A DNA stretch of 64,000 nt from Auricularia sp. M13. Lineage: Eukaryota; Basidiomycota; Agaricomycetes; Auriculariales; Auriculariaceae. The notes beneath the pieces are model-generated. The model did no database searches. It saw only the letters and a list, made by a program, of their open reading frames with translations, and was not told the DNA's origin. The translations under genes were made by a program, and so were the position numbers. The DNA lies in NCBI GenBank assembly GCA_037042915.1, contig CM073203.1:62001-126000 (forward strand), written 5' to 3'. Of this stretch, positions 21,301-31,791 are shown one piece after another (the first letter of the stretch is position 1; each line of letters starts with the position of its first letter).

Positions 21301-24105
21301 TGGCGTGCCACTTACGCGCTCCATAGGCCTCACGGTGGATGGCTCGACATGGCCATTCCCTTCATCAAGGCATACAAGTCTGGCAGCACCGACGTTTCGA
21401 AGTTCATTGACAAGGATCAAGTCATCTACTGGTACCGCCGCACGCCGAAGGACGTCAACTGCGACTCCACGGACACGACCATGGGCCCGGCGGACAACTC
21501 GACTGGCAACTACTTCATGGGTCGTCCGGACGGCTTCGAGATCATGGAGGACAAGGTCTTTGTCGTCCCGCTTCTCACCGCGCCCGGCACTGTCACCGTC
21601 AACTCTGGTGGTGTTGCCTACACCTTCGACGCTCCGGCCGGCGCCTCTTCGTTCGCCGTCGACATGGGCATCGGTGCCCAGGCTTTCGCTCTTACTCGTG
21701 ATGGCAAGGAGGTCTTCTCCGATGTCTCGCTCATGCCGATCACGGATGAGTGCCCTTGCGGTATCTACAACTTCAATGGTGCGCCAGACCCTCTACCCAA
21801 GTCTTCCGATAGCTCACGCTTTCCTTCTCGTAGCCTACGTCGGAACCGTCCCCGCTCAGGAGATCGACTCGCTGCAGACCGTCGCACTGCAGATGTTCCC
21901 CCAGGGTCTTAAGGCCGCGTGCGACCCGACGCCCACTCTGGCCGCCGCGCAGCCGCCAGCCACCGTTGCGCCGACGAAGACCGTCTCTGTCCCGGGAGGC
22001 TCGACCTCTGCGCCCACGCCCCCGCCGACTGACCCGTCGCCGCCTGTTACGTCCGACCCTGCTCCTCAGCCGCCCGTCACGTCCGACCCAGCGCCTCAGC
22101 CGCCCGTCACGTCTGACCCAGTTCCTACGCCGACCGAGGCGCCTGCTCCTGGCCAGACTGATGCGCCCTCGCCCCCGGGCCCGGCTGACCCGCCTCCTCC
22201 TCCGTCGGGCGGTGGAAACGCAGGCAACAGCTCGTCCAAGCTCGGTATGTCCTGATGTTCAGCACGCTGCGTTGCTTAGCTGAATGTCCCGTAGTGTTCT
22301 CGCACTTCATGATCGGCATCGTTTCCAACCGTCAGAGCGCAGCTGACTTCGACGACGACATGAAGCGCGCGAAGGCTATCGGCATCGACGCGTTTGCGCT
22401 CAACATCGGTGTTGACCCGTACACTGACGTACGCCCTTCAATCGCACTTTGGAAGCTGTCCACTGACCACATCATACGTGCTACAGACCCAACTTGGCTA
22501 CGCTTACGAGTCTGCGGCCAACAACGACATGAAGGTCTTCATTTCGTTCGACTTCAACTGGTTCAAGGACGCTAGCGAAGCTGGCCGCGTCGGCGAGATG
22601 GTCAAGAAATACGGTGTCCTCCCGGCTCAGCTCAAGGTCGACGGCAAGGTCTTCGTCTCTTCGTTCGCGGGTGACGCCCTTGACGTCGACACCGTCCGCG
22701 CGACCGCCGGCATGGACCTCTACATGGCGCCGAATTTCCACCCTGGCATGGGCGACTTCTCCAAGCTCGACGGTGCTCTTAACTGGATGGGATGGCCCAA
22801 CGACGGCAACAACAAAGCGCCGAAGGGCGGCAAAGAGGTCACTGTGCTCGAAGGCGACAAGGCCTACCTCGCTGAGCTCGGCCCGGGCAAGGGCCTGATC
22901 GCTCCGGTACGAAGGTTTTTATAGCGCAGTAATTGCACATCCTGACCATGGTCGCAGGTATCGCCTTGGTTCTCGACGCACTTCGGCTCTGAGGTCCCGT
23001 ACTCGAAGAACTGGGTCTTCCCAGGCGACCTCCTCTGGTACAACCGCTGGCAAGAGATCCTCACGCTCCAGCCGACCTTCATCGAGATCGTTACCTGGAA
23101 CGACTACGGCGAAAGCCACTACATCGGCCCGCTCAACTCGCCGCACACCGACGATGGCGGCTCGAAGTGGGTGAACGACATGTGAGTCATTCTTGTTTGA
23201 GTTGTGGCATGCCGCTTACGTGCTCCATAGGCCTCACGGTGGCTGGCTCGACATGGCCATTCCGTTCATCAAGGCATACAAGGCTGGCAGCACCGACGTT
23301 TCGCAGTACATCACGGAGGACCAGGTCATCTACTGGTACCGCCGCACGCCCAAGGACGTCAACTGCGACTCGACCGATACCACCATGGGCCCGGCCGACA
23401 ACAGCACCGGCAACTACTTCATGGGTCGCCCTGACGGCTTCGAGATCATGGAGGACAAGGTCTTCGTCGTCCCGCTGCTCACCGCTCCCGGAAGCGTCTC
23501 CGTCAACTCGGGCGGCGTCCTCTACACCTTCGACGCGCCCGCCGGCGCGTCCGCCTTCTCCGTCGACATGGGCATCGGCGCCCAGGCATTCGCGCTCACG
23601 CGCGACGGCAAGGAGGTCTTCTCCGATGTCTCGCTCATGCCGATCACGGACGAGTGCCCGTGCGGCATTTACAACTTCAATGGTGCGCCAAATTGTCTGC
23701 CTAAGTCTCCCGATAGCTCACGGTTTTCTTCTTGTAGCCTACGTCGGCACCGTCCCCGCTCAGGAGATTGACTCGCTGCAGACCGTCGCGCTGCAGATGT
23801 TCCCCCAGGGTCTTAAGGCCGCGTGCGACCCGACGCCCACTCTGGCCGCCGCGCAGCCGCCGGCCACCGTCGCCCCGACATCGACGGTCTCCGTTCCTGG
23901 CGGCTCTGCGCCAGGACCCACCACCACTCCCGCTCCCGCTCCGCCCGCCGACGACCCGCCCGTGACCTCGACGACGCCGTCGGCGCCGGAGCCCAGCGAC
24001 CCGCCGACCGAGACGTGCAACACGCTCGCCCAGCCGACGCTCCACGCGCCGCGCCGCCGCCGCGTGCTCAGCCTCGGCCGGTTCCACATCGAGTTTGACG
24101 AGTAA
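18379..24105 (+). CDS. Three-module GH71 alpha-1,3-glucanase (mutanase)
   Basis: Nineteen exons splice in frame from the start at 18379 to the stop at 24105, giving 1,582 residues. The signal peptide is residues 1-21 (MRLSRSLLSTALLTSGAFVNA). Three GH71 modules follow at about residues 35-424, 504-913 and 1051-1460. Each begins with HFM(V/I)GIV, carries FALNI, ISFDF and the signature TWND(F/Y)GESHYIGP, and ends in the C-terminal beta domain. SDPAP-type Pro-rich linkers join them. Only module 1 has a signal peptide and promoter. Linker 1 splices into module 2 (20344 to 20392) and linker 2 into module 3 (22244 to 22295) with no stop between. GH71 enzymes hydrolyse alpha-1,3-glucan of fungal walls. 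Known members have one catalytic module. Modules 2 and 3 are nearly identical, so the last duplication is recent. Confidence 0.85.
20392..24105 (+). repeat. Tandem intragenic duplication of a GH71 module (about 1.85 kb unit)
   Basis: Segments 20392-22244 and 22295-24105 are parallel copies. They share exon sizes (133/134, 420/420, 224/224, 452/452 bases), intron positions, and long stretches of identical bases, including parts of introns such as TGAGTCATTCTTGTTTGAGT. Each copy spans a GH71 module plus the start of its Pro-rich tail (CDPTPTLAAAQPPATVAPT in both). They diverge mainly in the linker or tail. Confidence 0.85.
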
Positions 24106-24332
24106 AGTGAAAATGAATTGCCCTTGAATCCAACACGCACGCTCCCTCATGGTTGTACTAAGTATTAAATATTTATATATCTCATTTACCATGAACTTCT
24201 CTTCGTGATTAATCGTCAGACTTCAAGCTTCGAGCTTCGAGCTTCAAGTTGTGCAGCCTCGTAAACTTGGACTTGAGCTGGTTCGGTTAAGTATTTAACA
24301 GTTATCTTCTCTTACTGGTACAAACTGCTTGC

Positions 24333-24865
24333 TCAGGTCGACAGTCTGCGAACTTTCTTATCCCCAGTAGCAATCAGGAATGACGGCGCCGCGAGGACGT
24401 CACGGACGTCAACGGTGCGCCTGAACATGTTGGTCAATGCCTCGCGGTCCGCTCCCGCGAACGATATGAGCTTCTCTCCAGCGTTATAGAGCACGGATGT
24501 CGGAATCTGTGCATGCATATTAGACACGTCAGTTGCATGAAAGCTGCACATATATTCATCTACACACTCCGAGAATCTTCTCATCGTCTGCTGCACTCTA
24601 AGGAAACAGCGCCCGGTTGATGGATGTCTACTGGATATTGGACTTCTGAACGCACAGGGACAACCGACACGTCGAGCGTGTAACACTTCAGTCGATCGGG
24701 TTGGGCTTTCAGTGCAAATTCCTCATAGACGGGATAGATGCTCTTGCAGGGCGGACACGAAGCGCTGGTGAACATTCCTGCTACCTTGGTAGTAGGTCTT
24801 AGAGTTCGCTCCCGGAATCCGCAATAGAAAACTGTTTGATACGAAACGTTCCTCCTGCTGCACAA
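24333..24865 (-). CDS. Thioredoxin-like protein (start uncertain)
   Basis: Three exons are supported: up to 24865 ending at 24665, then 24598-24569 (SAADDEKILG), then 24506-24333. The first contains KVAGMFTSASCPPCKSIYP, a thioredoxin-fold active site with CPPC. The usual Trp before the first Cys is Ser here. The third begins IPTSVLYNAGEKLISFAG, carrying the cis-proline and strand of the fold. The predicted product is a small cytosolic thiol oxidoreductase. The region before KVAGMF does not read like a normal first strand and helix, so the true start may be on an unrecognised upstream exon, or the gene may be 5'-truncated. Confidence 0.6.
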
Positions 24866-26372
24866 TCTCCTTTTATGGAAATATTCCGCGGAAAGCGTGC
24901 CTTTTATGGTGCTTATCCGCGGATGACTGCGGTTCTTCGGTCCGATGCAGCGCCCGTGCCGTTGTCTGATCCATGACCAGTCCTCGACTCTCGAGCTCGC
25001 AACATCGAGCTTTGCATCCGTGCAAACAGCAGAGCCTTTCTATGGATGCTCAAAGCAGAAAGGATCCGCAATCAGACCAGTGCAGCTCGCAGACTTTTTG
25101 CTGAGAGGCACAATCTCGGTAGCCTTGATGACCTCCGCTACGACGTGCACACTTTACATGTTGGTGTTGCACGAACCAATTGCACAGAAAGGCAGGGACT
25201 AACGGACGCGGAAGCCAGGCGTTGAATCTCGCCATCGATTTTGATGCGGGAATACAGGCAAGTGCGCAAATATGCCGCACAGGAGAGTTGATAGGATGTG
25301 GCTGCAGGGTGAGCACAATCTGAAGGTACGCTGGTCCTCCCGGTATGTTTAGGAAATCTGAGACGACGCTCTGACCCTAGTGCCAATGACAAAGGGGTCT
25401 TGCTTTCTTTCCATGCGCGATCGAATTACTATTGGAAGCAGAAAGAGCCGATCGACGAGTCTTGGGCGTCTCCAGCCTGCTGCTCACTCATATATGCAAC
25501 ATGATTGCTTACACTGTTCATATGGACTCGGTCTCCGACGCTGCACCATCGCGTCAGGCTCCAATTTCCATCTCGGAAGACAAGTTCTTCCTTCGCCGGC
25601 CCATCATCCGGCATGCCAAACAATTCTGCTTCAGATCCCATGTTCAGTGCCCTTCGCCATATGCTCGCATGGCTGACCGGTCAGTCCTGTCTTGTCGACT
25701 TTATGAGCTCTTCCGAAGTTTCAGCACTTTAGCGTGACCGGTGACTCCAACTCATTCGTCATTCTCACATGCTCTCGCTGGCAAACCGCTTGGTTGCTCT
25801 TCCTCTTACCTTAAGTTCACAAGGTAGCAGGTATTGCCCGCACGGGCCTGTAGGAGTTATGACGATGTTGTACCCTGCAGAGGCCCGCTTCAATTTATCA
25901 GCACTGTGCTGGGGTATTTGGCCTATGTATGCATACAATGGACTCGAACTCTTCGTTGGACGCTATTGTCGCTGGAGGCATGGGGGCAGGAGACGCAAGG
26001 GCAAGAGCCTTTGGACAGCTTCTCGGGACCGCAGCTGTCGACGCGCTCATGACACTGCTGCCGACGTATCGCTCGTGCCAGAGAGTTGAGGAACGTGGTC
26101 TCAGTCAAATTGATGAGACGGTTCGGGCTGTTGATGTTTCTGAGGACGAGAGATGAGAGCCAGCTGAAAAGCGGCTTGACGCTCGCAGGGACGCCGGAGT
26201 ACGCAAGGCGGGAGCTACTCTCCACACGCCGCAGCATCCTCTTGTTTCAAGTGCTGAGCGTACACGACCAAAAGGATCTATTGCATTCAAGGTACGTTGT
26301 TCAAAAGAAGTGGCTGTAGACCCATATCTGAGAAACCAAGTACAATGGGTATCTGGGTATTCAAGAGGATTA
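24866..26372. other. intergenic, nothing recognised
   Basis: About 1.5 kb. Several open frames exist (for example on the plus strand 25929-26156), but none shows a family motif or splice-consistent extension. Confidence 0.45.
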
Positions 26373-26635
26373 GGGGGTGTCACAGTGGTCGCAACGGAAT
26401 CCGCAACGGAATCCGCAACGAAAGTCGCAACAGGTCGCAACGGCCTGTTGCGACGTGTTGCGACTCGTTGCGACGTTGCGACATCTCGAGTCGCAACGTC
26501 GCAACACGTCGCAGCGGGCCGTTGCGACGCGTTGCGACTTGCGTTGCGGATTCCGTTGCGGATTCCGTTGCGGATTCCGTTGCGGATTCCGTTGCGGATT
26601 CCGTTGCGACATGTTGCGACTACTGTGACACCCCC
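26373..26635. mobile_element. TA-flanked MITE built of GTTGCGAC palindromes
   Basis: The ends GGGGGTGTCACAGT and ACTGTGACACCCCC are exact inverted repeats flanked by TA on both sides (26371-26372, 26636-26637), as in Tc1/mariner elements. The 263 bp interior is almost entirely TCGCAAC/GTTGCGA words in both orientations. It includes a run of at least five tandem GTTGCGGATTCC units on the right and complementary units on the left. The element therefore folds back strongly. It has no coding capacity. Confidence 0.8.
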
Positions 26636-26730
26636 TATTGTTTCATGTCGTATACGGGTCTGTGAACCCGCTTCCCTGGCTTTCATCAGCTCTAGAAGCA
26701 GGATACCACCCTGAACGAGTGCACTTACTT

Positions 26731-27369
26731 CTAAGTCCTTCCTTGGAAGACCCTCCTTGCAATCTTATACCCGCGACAATCCTTCTTCTCCCAGTGCCTC
26801 ATGAGAGTACTGATGGTGCTGCTTTCCTTGCGGCATTGGGAGTCCGGGCAGTGGAATACGTTACGGTCGTGCGAACCGCCGTCGAGGTGCATCTGCATGT
26901 ATCCGGGGCCTACGGTGGTCTTGTTGCACATGTAGCAATGCCATAGTTTGGTATCCGTGTCGTACATGTCAGGCGACACCATCCACCGCACCGTCCGCAC
27001 ATCACTGAGCCGCATACCGGGCTTGACGATGCTGTTCTCGATGTCCACTTGGATGAGATTGTCGATGGCGTTGCCGAGTGCTGCGACAGCCGTGGGACAT
27101 CCGCCGCGCTCGATGTGCAGCCACATGGCGGAGACAAGGCCAAACGTCTTGCCGCACCTGGCCAAGCAGTGCACGTTGGCGGGGATATGGATGCTGGAAC
27201 GACGATGGATCCGGAGATTGTTCGGCGACTTGAACATGCGCTGACAGTCGACGCAGTAGATGTCTTTATGATAATCGGCACGGTGCAGGTGGAGATCTTC
27301 TTCGCGAGAGTAGAAGATGTTGCAGAGGTTGCATTCGAATTCTTCGCATCCTTCCGGGACTACATTCAT
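26731..27369 (-). CDS. Five-finger C2H2-type zinc-finger protein
   Basis: A single-exon frame of 212 residues from MNVVPEGCEEF. Five finger-like units follow: CNLC...H(4)H, CVDC...H(5)H, a variant C-x3-C...H...C, CYMC...H(5)H, and a variant C-x4-C...H...C near the end. Spacing inside the regular fingers is C-x2-C-x12-H. The protein is a likely nucleic-acid-binding, nuclear protein. Similar short C2H2 proteins are common in basidiomycetes, and targets are unknown. An upstream exon cannot be excluded, but the Met is well placed. Confidence 0.75.
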   Translation of the reverse strand: MNVVPEGCEEFECNLCNIFYSREEDLHLHRADYHKDIYCVDCQRMFKSPNNLRIHRRSSIHIPANVHCLARCGKTFGLVSAMWLHIERGGCPTAVAALGNAIDNLIQVDIENSIVKPGMRLSDVRTVRWMVSPDMYDTDTKLWHCYMCNKTTVGPGYMQMHLDGGSHDRNVFHCPDSQCRKESSTISTLMRHWEKKDCRGYKIARRVFQGRT

Positions 27370-28681
27370 TTCCCCGTCCGAAGTGGGTCCCCTGCGAGCG
27401 GGTCAGAGCTGAACAGAAAGTAGGTGGGGCGCGTCACCTCTGCGGGACTTGCATGTTTGCGGAGGCCTCCAAGAGTCTGTCCGAGTCGGGCGGCTCCGTA
27501 ACAAAGAACGATTTGATACGAGTGATAGATACATTGTACAGGGCGACCAGGCGAATGATCATGCTGATCACCCAGCTACGAAGAACTACAGAGACATAAA
27601 CCCGACGACGAGAGCAGTCGGATTTATGCTCAAGAAAACTCACAAGCTACAACGTATTTCAACATCGTCAAGTGACTGATACAAGAGAGTTTGAAGTGTC
27701 TATGGTTGTGCGCGTGGATGTGTGTGTGTGCGCGTGTGTTTGTCAACGTCGATGCGGACGGGGGTTCGACCGAGGCGGGGGGGGGGGGGGGGGGGGATGG
27801 GTGCAACCTGCGGGATTTACCGCGGGCGAGTCGGCCAGCTTATATACCTGCGGCTGTGTGGCTGTGTAGCCGTCCTTCTACCGTCCTTCGACGACTGCCC
27901 TGCCAGGACGTCGCGATTTCGAGTTTTGCAGGCTGCAAGAAGCTTACGATCGACGGAGGATCGGCAAGCGTCAGCATGCAGCACAGCATCACGGTGTCAG
28001 GGCCATGCCCGATTTCACATGTGCTGCAGTCTGTTCCCGCGATGTGCTAAAATTACCTACCACATCCGCGCACCAAATCCCGAGCTGGTCCTGAGCACAA
28101 GTTGGCCCAGTCGTTGACTAGAGGTATGGTTGGAGAATGTTCTGGAACATTCGATAGTTCCGGTCGATCTGAACACGGGCAGCCATCAACACAGACACTA
28201 TGGGCGCACTCGGTTTTTGCTATGTTCTTACTGTAAATAAATCAAATTTTAAAGAGTGAAGAATCTCATTGGCAGAGATTATTACGGCTTCCACCAGGCA
28301 TGCATTTCCGGAGGTAAAATGTCAGATCTCGCCAAACTCGGAGACATTCGGCAGAACATCGGGGATACCGCTAAAAGCGCCGTCTGCGGGCTCATAGATT
28401 GCCGATATATCCGTGAGTAGGAAAACCCGCCTCGAACTTTCCGGACGCTGCAGATTTGTAGCTCCATTTGCCTCAGGTAGAAAACCAAAAATGAATGATT
28501 ACGAAGAAACATGAATTTTGGGTCATGGTTTCTTGATTTTGTCAAAGTTGACTTATTTATCATGCTCTTGAATTGCGTCAAAGGATTCACGTGCGCCAGT
28601 GCAGGCTGCCCTTCAGGAATGCAGAGAACGAGGATTACAGTATACGATGGGATCTTGACGTCGTCATACAGCAAGCGGACA
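27370..28681. other. intergenic with G-run
   Basis: About 1.3 kb without a convincing gene. It contains a TG/CG-rich tract and the 20-base G-run at 27777-27796. Confidence 0.5.
27777..27796. repeat. 20-base G homopolymer
   Basis: An uninterrupted run of 20 G bases preceded by a (TG)n/(CG) tract. It can form a G-quadruplex and is also a typical place for sequencing length errors. Confidence 0.8.
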
Positions 28682-28928
28682 TTAGAAGGACTGATTGACG
28701 AAGCTGTGCGTTCCGAGGGCGTAGACGCTTTCATCCAGGGCATCGCTGGCCTGCTCGACGAAGTGCGCGAGCATTGGCTTCACAAGGACCCAACCAGAAT
28801 CCAGAATGTCGAAGGCAATTTGTAGCCGACGCCGCGCGGCCTGTTCGGAGAGCATTGCATCTTGGAGTCGCCGATTGTGAGCAGCTTGTAACCGTGCAGC
28901 CTGCGCGGCACAGGAAGGACAGAGGCAG
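28682..28928 (-). CDS. Helical ORF conserved downstream of an LRR-like gene
   Basis: On the minus strand a frame runs from a Cys-rich start (CLCPSC) through an Ala/Arg/Gln-rich amphipathic helix (AARLQAAHNRRLQDAML) to SGWVLVKPMLAHFVEQASD and a stop at 28682. A homologous, broken version (SGWILANPMFTHFVEQARN) follows the paralogous LRR-like gene at 44 kb. Conservation of this strand's frame argues that it codes. It has no good start Met and may be a last exon of the adjacent gene or a separate small gene. Function is unknown. Confidence 0.4.
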
Positions 28929-28938
28929 CCTGAGGACG

Positions 28939-29877
28939 TCAGACCTTGTAGTCATCGGTCAGATTAGTGTAGCCAGAGTGTGTTAACCGTGCATGGCGCT
29001 GGCGGCAGGCCGCGCGGATGCCGTCCATGAGCAGAGGCGGACAGGACGGCATGCTGTTAGATGTCTCATTGAACGGGTAATGCTGGAATCTGAGCTCGCG
29101 CCGCGTCAGCTGCGGCCAGAGATCGAGCAAGTTGTTCAGGCCTTTCGCCTGCAGCGTGAAGTACCCCGTCCGCTCGCCCGTGTTCTCCCATCCAAGCGCA
29201 AGATGGCGCAGCGACGCCTTGCACGCGATCAGCGCCTGGTGCGCGCGCAGCAGATTAAACACGTCGATCTCGAGCCGCCGAAGGCGCGGAAGCGCTGCGA
29301 GGAGCTGGCGCGCGGACTCTGGTTCGTCGAATAGGTCTGGATCCAGCAGCGTCGTCACGCGGTTGCCCTGCTCGAGGCAGGCGAGTAACTCAGGAGTCGC
29401 GGCATTAGGCGGGAGCATCAGCCACTCTATCGTCGCGCGCGACTGCTCAAAGAGATTACAGAAGAATATCGCACCCGCGCCCGCCGCATTGACATCGCCG
29501 CGGTACGCAAGCCTGCGCAGCCTGAACGCGTAGGGCGCGCCAGGCAACCCCTGGCGGAACAACTCCTCGCCAACCGGGTCTTCGAAGACGTCTCGGGCGT
29601 CGGAGCTTGGTCCCCGTACGGGGAATATGTCGAGCACCTCGAGTCGCGGCGTATGCAGCAGCATCGCGGCGAGGACGAGGACGGAGAACGGCGATCTAAT
29701 GCTGAGCACTCGTAAGTCAGACAGAGGGTGGCACTGCAGGCCGAGATATAGCTCGGTGGCTCCATAAGAATCCCAGAAATCGTGGCGCGTGCAGAGGCTC
29801 AGGCGCAGGACACGGACGCCTTGCCAGAGATAGTGCGAGTGTTCATTCAGGCTGTCGGCGGCCTGCCCGATATTCAT
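28939..29877 (-). CDS. F-box/LRR-like protein, paralogue A
   Basis: A frame of 312 residues from the Met at 29877. Homology to paralogue C continues upstream to about 29970 (ADAELIRNSIAYVSAF), so the real start is on an upstream exon. The protein has the pattern LYLGLQCHPLSDLRVL, HTPRLEVLDI, CLEQGNRVTTLL, LPRLRRLEI and ASLRHLALGWE, an irregular leucine-rich layout common in Agaricomycete F-box proteins. No clear F-box is seen in the recognised part. If family logic holds, it would be a substrate-recognition protein. It is very similar to paralogue C (42797-43927) and more distantly to paralogue B (38576-39723). Confidence 0.7.
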   Translation of the reverse strand: MNIGQAADSLNEHSHYLWQGVRVLRLSLCTRHDFWDSYGATELYLGLQCHPLSDLRVLSIRSPFSVLVLAAMLLHTPRLEVLDIFPVRGPSSDARDVFEDPVGEELFRQGLPGAPYAFRLRRLAYRGDVNAAGAGAIFFCNLFEQSRATIEWLMLPPNAATPELLACLEQGNRVTTLLDPDLFDEPESARQLLAALPRLRRLEIDVFNLLRAHQALIACKASLRHLALGWENTGERTGYFTLQAKGLNNLLDLWPQLTRRELRFQHYPFNETSNSMPSCPPLLMDGIRAACRQRHARLTHSGYTNLTDDYKV

Positions 29878-29999
29878 ATTGCGCGTCAGGTCCTTCGCAA
29901 AGGCGCTAACGTAGGCGATACTGTTTCGTATGAGCTCAGCGTCGGCGCGGCGTAATCGTTGTATTCTTCGAGGCTCATGGTAGGCAGTAGCATTGATGG

Positions 30000-30680
30000 C
30001 AAGCTGACTCTCCGTTAAGAATTGTTAAAGGTAAGTGTCAGAAGACTCGTACTAACCGCGATTGGATGAGTTTTTGTTCGCATAGTCACGGTAGTTTACC
30101 AGACCGTTGAGCGCGTGCGCACGGACCAAGCCGGTCGCGGTCAAAAGGCGGAACGGAGCGGATGCAACGGCTTTTTTCTTCGTGCGGCAGCGCGGTATCG
30201 ACCAAGTTTCCCAATGTTGCTCGCTGCCCTCTGTTCCACGGTGCAGTTTCCGAGTGTCACGCCGCGCTTAGAACGATGCTGGGGCGTCTTAGCACCCATG
30301 CCCGACCCGACGGCGCTCGCCATCGCTAGGGGGAGGGTGGGTCGGTGGTTCCATATATCCTTCCACTTACTTTCTCTTACTTTTCACTTGTGCTTTGTAC
30401 ATTTCTCCTTACTTGACGCTACGTGTTCTAATACACTTTTACTTCGTTGGTCCAATGCTGACGGGTGTGAGATGGCAAGGAAGGCGTCCATGAGCGAACC
30501 GAGCTCAGTCCGGGTTTTCTATGACACTGCGCGCAGCACTGGGGCTCCTATCGATGGTCGATAGCAGCCTTCCCGCGCGTTCGACCGCCTTCTCAGGATG
30601 CACGATGCGCGTCCGGGAATACAGGCCTCGAGGCCGCACACGCGTAGCCCACGTTGCGCACGGCCAAGTCACCTGGCCCA
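30000..30680. other. intergenic, nothing recognised
   Basis: Gene-free interval between divergent genes. No motif other than the downstream TATA box. Confidence 0.45.
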
Positions 30681-30686
30681 GCATGC

Positions 30687-30693
30687 TATAAAA
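30687..30693 (+). promoter_or_regulatory. TATA box of the coiled-coil gene
   Basis: TATAAAA lies 95 bp before the start at 30782, the usual distance for fungal genes in this window. Confidence 0.6.
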
Positions 30694-30781
30694 TCTGCTC
30701 CCTGCGCGATCCTGGCTGGCACTTCATCTCAGCGACAGCCAATTCTGTATCCTTATCCTCTCTCCATTCTTCGACGACGAC

Positions 30782-31791
30782 ATGTCCCGAGCGACGTCGC
30801 GCGCAGTGTCCCCGGACCCGACGGCGACGCCCAAGACGACGGTGACCGAGCCGCCGCCGGACCTCGAGGCCATCCACGAGCTGCTCGGTACGATGCGCGA
30901 GACGCTCGCCGCGCTGGGCAACACGTTCGATCACCTGGGCGAGCAGACGGCGCGTGTCGCGCGACTGGGGCCGGCCATCGACACCGCGCACCAGGTCCGC
31001 TCCTGTTGCTGCTGCTTAATCGATCCGACTTCTGACTGGCTATGCGCAGATTAACCAGCTTCGGAGACAGCTGCAGCGCCAGGAGGCGAAGCAGGAGGAG
31101 CGCATGCGCGAGGTCGAGGTGCTCCTGCGCGACGTGCTCAAGAGCCAGATCGCGGAGCATCTCACCGGCGCCGTGCGCCAGATGGTGCGCGACGGCATCC
31201 AGAAGCGCGTCCAGGAGCGCGTCGCGGAGGAGGTGCGTGACCCTTCCTACATTTCCCGCCGATCCTGACGATATCATATTTCAGTTGACGAAGCAAGTGC
31301 CCGCGCAACTGAAAGACCAGCTCGCCGAGCACAAAAAACAGCTGGAAGACGTGCGGCACGGGCTGTACAACTCGTGCGTCCCCCTCCCCTCCGACTCTTC
31401 CCCGTCTAACACACACGTTCACCTTCACACAGCGAAGCCCGGCGCGCCAACGCCCTGCTGCGCTCCTCACACCTCACGGAGCCACTCCATCCGCTGCTCA
31501 CGCCGTCCGGCACGCCGTCTCCCAACTTCCCGAAGGACCTGGCGACGCTGTTCGGCGCGACGGCGAGCACGGCGCGCGCGCTGCTCAAGGAGCACGGCCT
31601 GCCCGAGCCGCGCGAGGACGAGACGCGCGAGCGCATGCTCAATCGGTTCATGAGCCACATCGGGGTGCGTCTTCCCCCCCTCCCTTTGGCCTTTCCCCGT
31701 TGCTGATTCGGCGTCGTAGGTCGCGTTCCAGATGGTCCCCGCGCCAGGGACGATGACGGGCAGCACCTTCCCGCTCATCGCGCAGTCGTGA
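30782..31791 (+). CDS. Agaricomycete coiled-coil protein, unknown function
   Basis: Five exons (30782-30994, 31050-31232, 31285-31373, 31433-31664, 31720-31791) give 262 residues with every junction in frame. After a Ser/Thr/Pro-rich N-terminus comes a heptad region (LRRQLQRQEAKQEERMREVE, LLRDVLKSQIAEHL, LKDQLAEHKKQLEDV). It is followed by a conserved block EARRANALLRSSHL..PLHPLL..SGTPSPNFPKDLATLF. I know this layout as a conserved basidiomycete protein of unknown function, probably an oligomeric cytosolic protein. No membrane span or signal peptide. Confidence 0.82.

Noticed and set aside
25929-26156. 75-residue plus-strand frame
   Set aside because: No motif, no splice-consistent extension, and no similarity to other genes in the window.
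28511-28825. Plus-strand frame of 104 residues
   Set aside because: Comparison with the 44 kb copy shows that the minus-strand frame is the better conserved one. The plus frame is broken in that copy.
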